A DNA stretch of 8,819 nucleotides from Bdellovibrionales bacterium. GTDB lineage: Bacteria > Bdellovibrionota > Bdellovibrionia > Bdellovibrionales > JAMPXM01. A model generated the notes under the pieces. The model saw only the letters and a program-made list of their open reading frames with translations. It was not told the DNA's origin and did not search any database. The DNA is taken from NCBI GenBank assembly GCA_005793615.1, contig SXRI01000064.1, positions 1 to 8,819 on the forward strand, read 5' to 3'. How positions within the stretch are numbered: position 1 is the first letter of the stretch; each line of letters opens with the position of its first letter. This document shows, in pieces, positions 6,088-8,819 of this stretch. Made by a program: the position numbers and the translations under genes.

Positions 6088-8759
6088 CTGGCTCTTCGCG
6101 CTTCAATCGAGTCGGAATCGGCGCTGGTCTTTGCGCTGGCGCCGCTGTTGCCAATGCGAATTCTCTCGAAGCTCGATCTTACAATCTCTTGCACATCGAT
6201 AATGGTGATGGTTCGATCTCCCAGCTTTGAGGCGCCAAGTATTCCTAGGCGATCTCTAGCAATCGAATCCGCAGGCGGAGCTGCTTGTAGGTCATAGATT
6301 CTCTCGACCGCCAGGCCAATCCACGACACGCCAGAAGACGAGCCCGATCGAATCACGAGAGTGGGCACATCGCCCTGGGCCACATTATCGCTCACACTCT
6401 CCGACAGACCGATTTCGGCTGCGACATCAATCAGCGGCATCGGAACATCTCGATAAATGACCACAGGTTGCTCACCAGACACTTGTAGCTGACTGCGCTC
6501 AAAACACTCCAGACGGAAAATATCATCTAGATAAGCGCCAAAGATTCCTTGGCTACGGAGTTCGAAAACGACAACTTCACGAAGATGCCCTTCTCCTTGA
6601 CTCTGTCGGGTTGAGCCATCATTCGGATTCGGCACTACCGTGTTCTCCGTAGAACGCTGCAACCTCAGACCATTAGCCAGGGCAATTCCTTCTGGCTTAA
6701 GGATCATGCCAACCTGGCCATCACCAAGAAACGTGGCACCCGAAAAACAGTCGATGCTGCGCAAATGTCGCCCCAGTGTCTTAACGACGACATCTTCAAT
6801 ATCGATGACTTCATCCGCCACCAAACCAAACACGATAGTACCGGCTCTCAGGAGCACGATTTCCACCGTAGGCGCAATCGGCTCAATCGAGGTCGCACTT
6901 CGCTGACCGGCTCGACCCCGAAGCGTCTCCTTAAGGCTGACGAGCGGATAGAGTTGACCGCTAAGGTTAAGTAGATCAGCCCCATCCACGCGTCTTACGT
7001 AGCCGTTAAACTCCGCAACCGAAAGTGACAACAATCGATAGATGTCGTCCTGCGGAACACAGTAGGTGGCTTGCTCTGATCTCACTAAGAGCGCATTGAT
7101 AATATTCACCGACTTCGGAACCGGCAGAATGAGCGAAAACTTGGAACCCTTACCAACGACCGAGTCGATCTCGATACGACCGCCAATTCGAGTGACCTCT
7201 TTCATAACCATATCCATACCGACACCACGGCCCGAGATATCGGTAACCTGGGCAGCCGTACTGAAGCCTGAATGAAAAATCAACAGACGAAGTTCCGCCG
7301 GCGACATCTTCTGCGCTTGCTCTTTGCTGATCAGTAGACTTGAAAGCGCTTTGGCTTTGATGACTTCATGATCGATCCCCTTACCGTCGTCCTCGATACT
7401 GACAATAATGAAGTCGCCTCGTTCTACCGCAGCGATTTTAACGGTTCCATGCGCGTTCTTTTCCCGCTGAGTTCTCTCCTCGGCGGATTCAATCGCATGA
7501 TCTGCGCCATTACGAACCATGTGTATCAACGAGTGCCCCAGGACCTCTGCGATACTGTTGTCTACACGAAGATCATCGCCGGAAATCTCCAGGCGTATGT
7601 CTTTTCCGAGAGTCACAGCCACATCACGAAGAGCGCGCGGCAGCGGCCGGAACACCGTCTTTAGCGGTACCTTTCTCAAATCGATGATATTGTCTTGCAT
7701 GACGCCGTTGATCTTATGCATTTCATCGAGCATCTCAGCAAGGAGTTGAACATCCCGGTTACCGGGAACATCTTTTTCGATCGCGATCACGATTTTATTG
7801 ATCATATTGCGAATTACCGTGATTTCACCACTATGACCCATGAACTTATCAAGAAGCACTGTCGATACTCGAATATCATCTTGCGGCTTAGCCGAAGTGG
7901 CCGGCCGCAGCTCGTCAGCGATCTGCGACGCCTCGGAAACACCGGTCTTAACAAGACCTGCATTCGCCCTCTGCTGAGTCGCTACTTCCTGCGCCAAATC
8001 ACGTTTGAAAACAAGACAGAGCGCCTCAAGATCGTGCGCCGTTCGCTCGCCTTGCTTCAACTCCCTGATGAGTTGTTTGATCGTATCGAAGCTCTTTAAC
8101 AGCACATTCATACCACCGCGATCAAGCGGCAGGGCCGAGCGTTTGTAATGCGCCAGAAACTCTTCGAAATGGTGCATGAAGTGATGAAGGGTATCCGGGC
8201 GGATAAAGCCACTACCGCCTTTAATCGTATGCGCCACCGCGAACACCTGATTCAAGGTCTCAAGACTGGACGGATGAGCTTCGAGGTCCAGTAAACGATC
8301 CTCCATCTGCTCGACCAAAGTCTCCGCATCACCAAGAAAGGCCACGACCATCTCACGCTCATCTTTGAGAGCGGCGACAATTTCACTAGTTTCCTTGCGA
8401 ATCAGAGTGCTCAGAGCTTTCTGGTCGATGGGTTTGTCGATAAAGCCCGAAAGCTTCAAGTTCACGGCCATGAGGGCATCGTCTCGAGAGATATATCCGG
8501 ACAAAATCACAAACGGAATGTTCTTGGTGATTGCGATCGTCCGCTCGCGAAGCTCAAGCCCGGTCATCTCAGGCATTTTAAAATCGCTTATGATCATGAC
8601 CAGGTCTTCAAGGTCACTTGGGATCTGCGCAATGGCCTTCTCGGGCGAGGTAAAGGTCACGGGCATGAAGCCAAGGCCAGCCACTGCCATGGTCACGATC
8701 CCGAGAATTTCAGGATCATCGTCGATGCAATAAATCTTAAGGTTCTCCTCAAACGACAT
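6084..8759 (-). CDS. CheA-like hybrid histidine kinase: REC-HPt-kinase-CheW-CheW
   Basis: This is a large (891 aa) cytoplasmic signalling kinase of the chemotaxis class. Domains in order: receiver (about 6-125) with acidic Asp13-15, phosphoacceptor Asp59 in IISDFKMPE, Ser87 and Lys109 in DKP; HPt (about 135-240) with phosphorylatable His177 in AHTIKGGSGF; a polar linker (about 255-295); a CheA-type dimerisation helix pair (about 296-362); an HATPase domain with N-box HMVRNGADHAIE (413-424), DDGKGID (457-463), FHSGFSTA (495-502) and SGRGVGMDMV (509-518); a first CheW domain (about 548-695) and a second CheW domain (about 725-862). No CheY/CheB-binding P2 domain is apparent. Catalytic residues look intact. 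The ATG at 8759 is fixed by an in-frame TGA at 8765-8763, though no clear Shine-Dalgarno precedes it. The likely role is control of motility or another output through chemoreceptor arrays. No receptor, cheW or cheY gene is in view. Confidence 0.9.
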   Translation of the reverse strand: MSFEENLKIYCIDDDPEILGIVTMAVAGLGFMPVTFTSPEKAIAQIPSDLEDLVMIISDFKMPEMTGLELRERTIAITKNIPFVILSGYISRDDALMAVNLKLSGFIDKPIDQKALSTLIRKETSEIVAALKDEREMVVAFLGDAETLVEQMEDRLLDLEAHPSSLETLNQVFAVAHTIKGGSGFIRPDTLHHFMHHFEEFLAHYKRSALPLDRGGMNVLLKSFDTIKQLIRELKQGERTAHDLEALCLVFKRDLAQEVATQQRANAGLVKTGVSEASQIADELRPATSAKPQDDIRVSTVLLDKFMGHSGEITVIRNMINKIVIAIEKDVPGNRDVQLLAEMLDEMHKINGVMQDNIIDLRKVPLKTVFRPLPRALRDVAVTLGKDIRLEISGDDLRVDNSIAEVLGHSLIHMVRNGADHAIESAEERTQREKNAHGTVKIAAVERGDFIIVSIEDDGKGIDHEVIKAKALSSLLISKEQAQKMSPAELRLLIFHSGFSTAAQVTDISGRGVGMDMVMKEVTRIGGRIEIDSVVGKGSKFSLILPVPKSVNIINALLVRSEQATYCVPQDDIYRLLSLSVAEFNGYVRRVDGADLLNLSGQLYPLVSLKETLRGRAGQRSATSIEPIAPTVEIVLLRAGTIVFGLVADEVIDIEDVVVKTLGRHLRSIDCFSGATFLGDGQVGMILKPEGIALANGLRLQRSTENTVVPNPNDGSTRQSQGEGHLREVVVFELRSQGIFGAYLDDIFRLECFERSQLQVSGEQPVVIYRDVPMPLIDVAAEIGLSESVSDNVAQGDVPTLVIRSGSSSGVSWIGLAVERIYDLQAAPPADSIARDRLGILGASKLGDRTITIIDVQEIVRSSFERIRIGNSGASAKTSADSDSIEARRAS

Positions 8760-8819
8760 CGGTCAATATTTCGGTACTTTTTGTCTTGGTGCCGAGTCCG
8801 GATTATTTAAGTTTTGTCA
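8760..8819 (-). promoter_or_regulatory. Upstream region of the CheA-like gene, possible -10
   Basis: These 60 bases upstream of the kinase start hold AATAAT (8807-8802 on the - strand, 5 of 6 match to TATAAT), which would give a leader of about 35 nt. Any -35 would lie outside the window. No Shine-Dalgarno is visible. I do not see a convincing flagellar sigma-28 promoter. Confidence 0.25.

Noticed and set aside
8775..8819. A sigma-28 (flagellar) promoter before the CheA-like gene.
   Set aside because: A TAAA is present, but the downstream half matches the GCCGATAA consensus at only a few positions.
1..8819. A mobile island, defence system, CRISPR array or tRNA.
   Set aside because: No integrase, transposase, spaced repeats or cloverleaf was seen, and all genes look like housekeeping or catabolic chromosomal genes.

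Overview
The window looks like a chromosomal segment of a free-living, motile Gram-negative bacterium of roughly balanced base composition (GC near one half, judged by eye). The gene content (aromatic amino acid catabolism, a chemotaxis-type hybrid kinase, tight gene packing) would fit a Bdellovibrionota or other deltaproteobacterial-type lineage. That placement is an inference from general resemblance and was not tested. I see no RNA gene, transposon, CRISPR array, integrase or phage gene, and every stretch without a gene is shorter than 300 bases.

Layout: (1) At the left edge lies the C-terminal part of a class 3-like aldehyde dehydrogenase on the + strand, including the active-site cysteine. 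(2) Four genes on the - strand, read right to left from about 5066 to 752, form a compact operon: homogentisate 1,2-dioxygenase, 4-hydroxyphenylpyruvate dioxygenase, phenylalanine 4-hydroxylase and tryptophanase. Gaps are 21 nt, a GTGA overlap, and 17 nt. (3) A 145-nt intergenic region carries candidate divergent promoters and several TTG/CAA dyads. (4) A divergent LysR-family regulator lies on the + strand. (5) Convergent with it, sharing a TTAA stop overlap, is a large - strand gene for a CheA-like hybrid kinase with an N-terminal receiver domain and two C-terminal CheW domains.

How the genes work together: phenylalanine is hydroxylated to tyrosine. An aminotransferase not present here would give 4-hydroxyphenylpyruvate, the second dioxygenase converts this to homogentisate, and the first opens the ring. 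The tryptophanase handles the third aromatic amino acid, giving indole, pyruvate and ammonia, so the operon addresses Phe, Tyr and Trp together. The later enzymes (maleylacetoacetate isomerase, fumarylacetoacetase), the aminotransferase and pterin recycling (PhhB) are not in the window. The divergent LysR gene is the natural candidate regulator. The CheA-like gene appears functionally unrelated.

I found no clear undescribed system. The points most worth a second look are the tryptophanase placed inside a homogentisate operon, the unusual domain order of the CheA-like kinase, and the LysR start, which may be leaderless.
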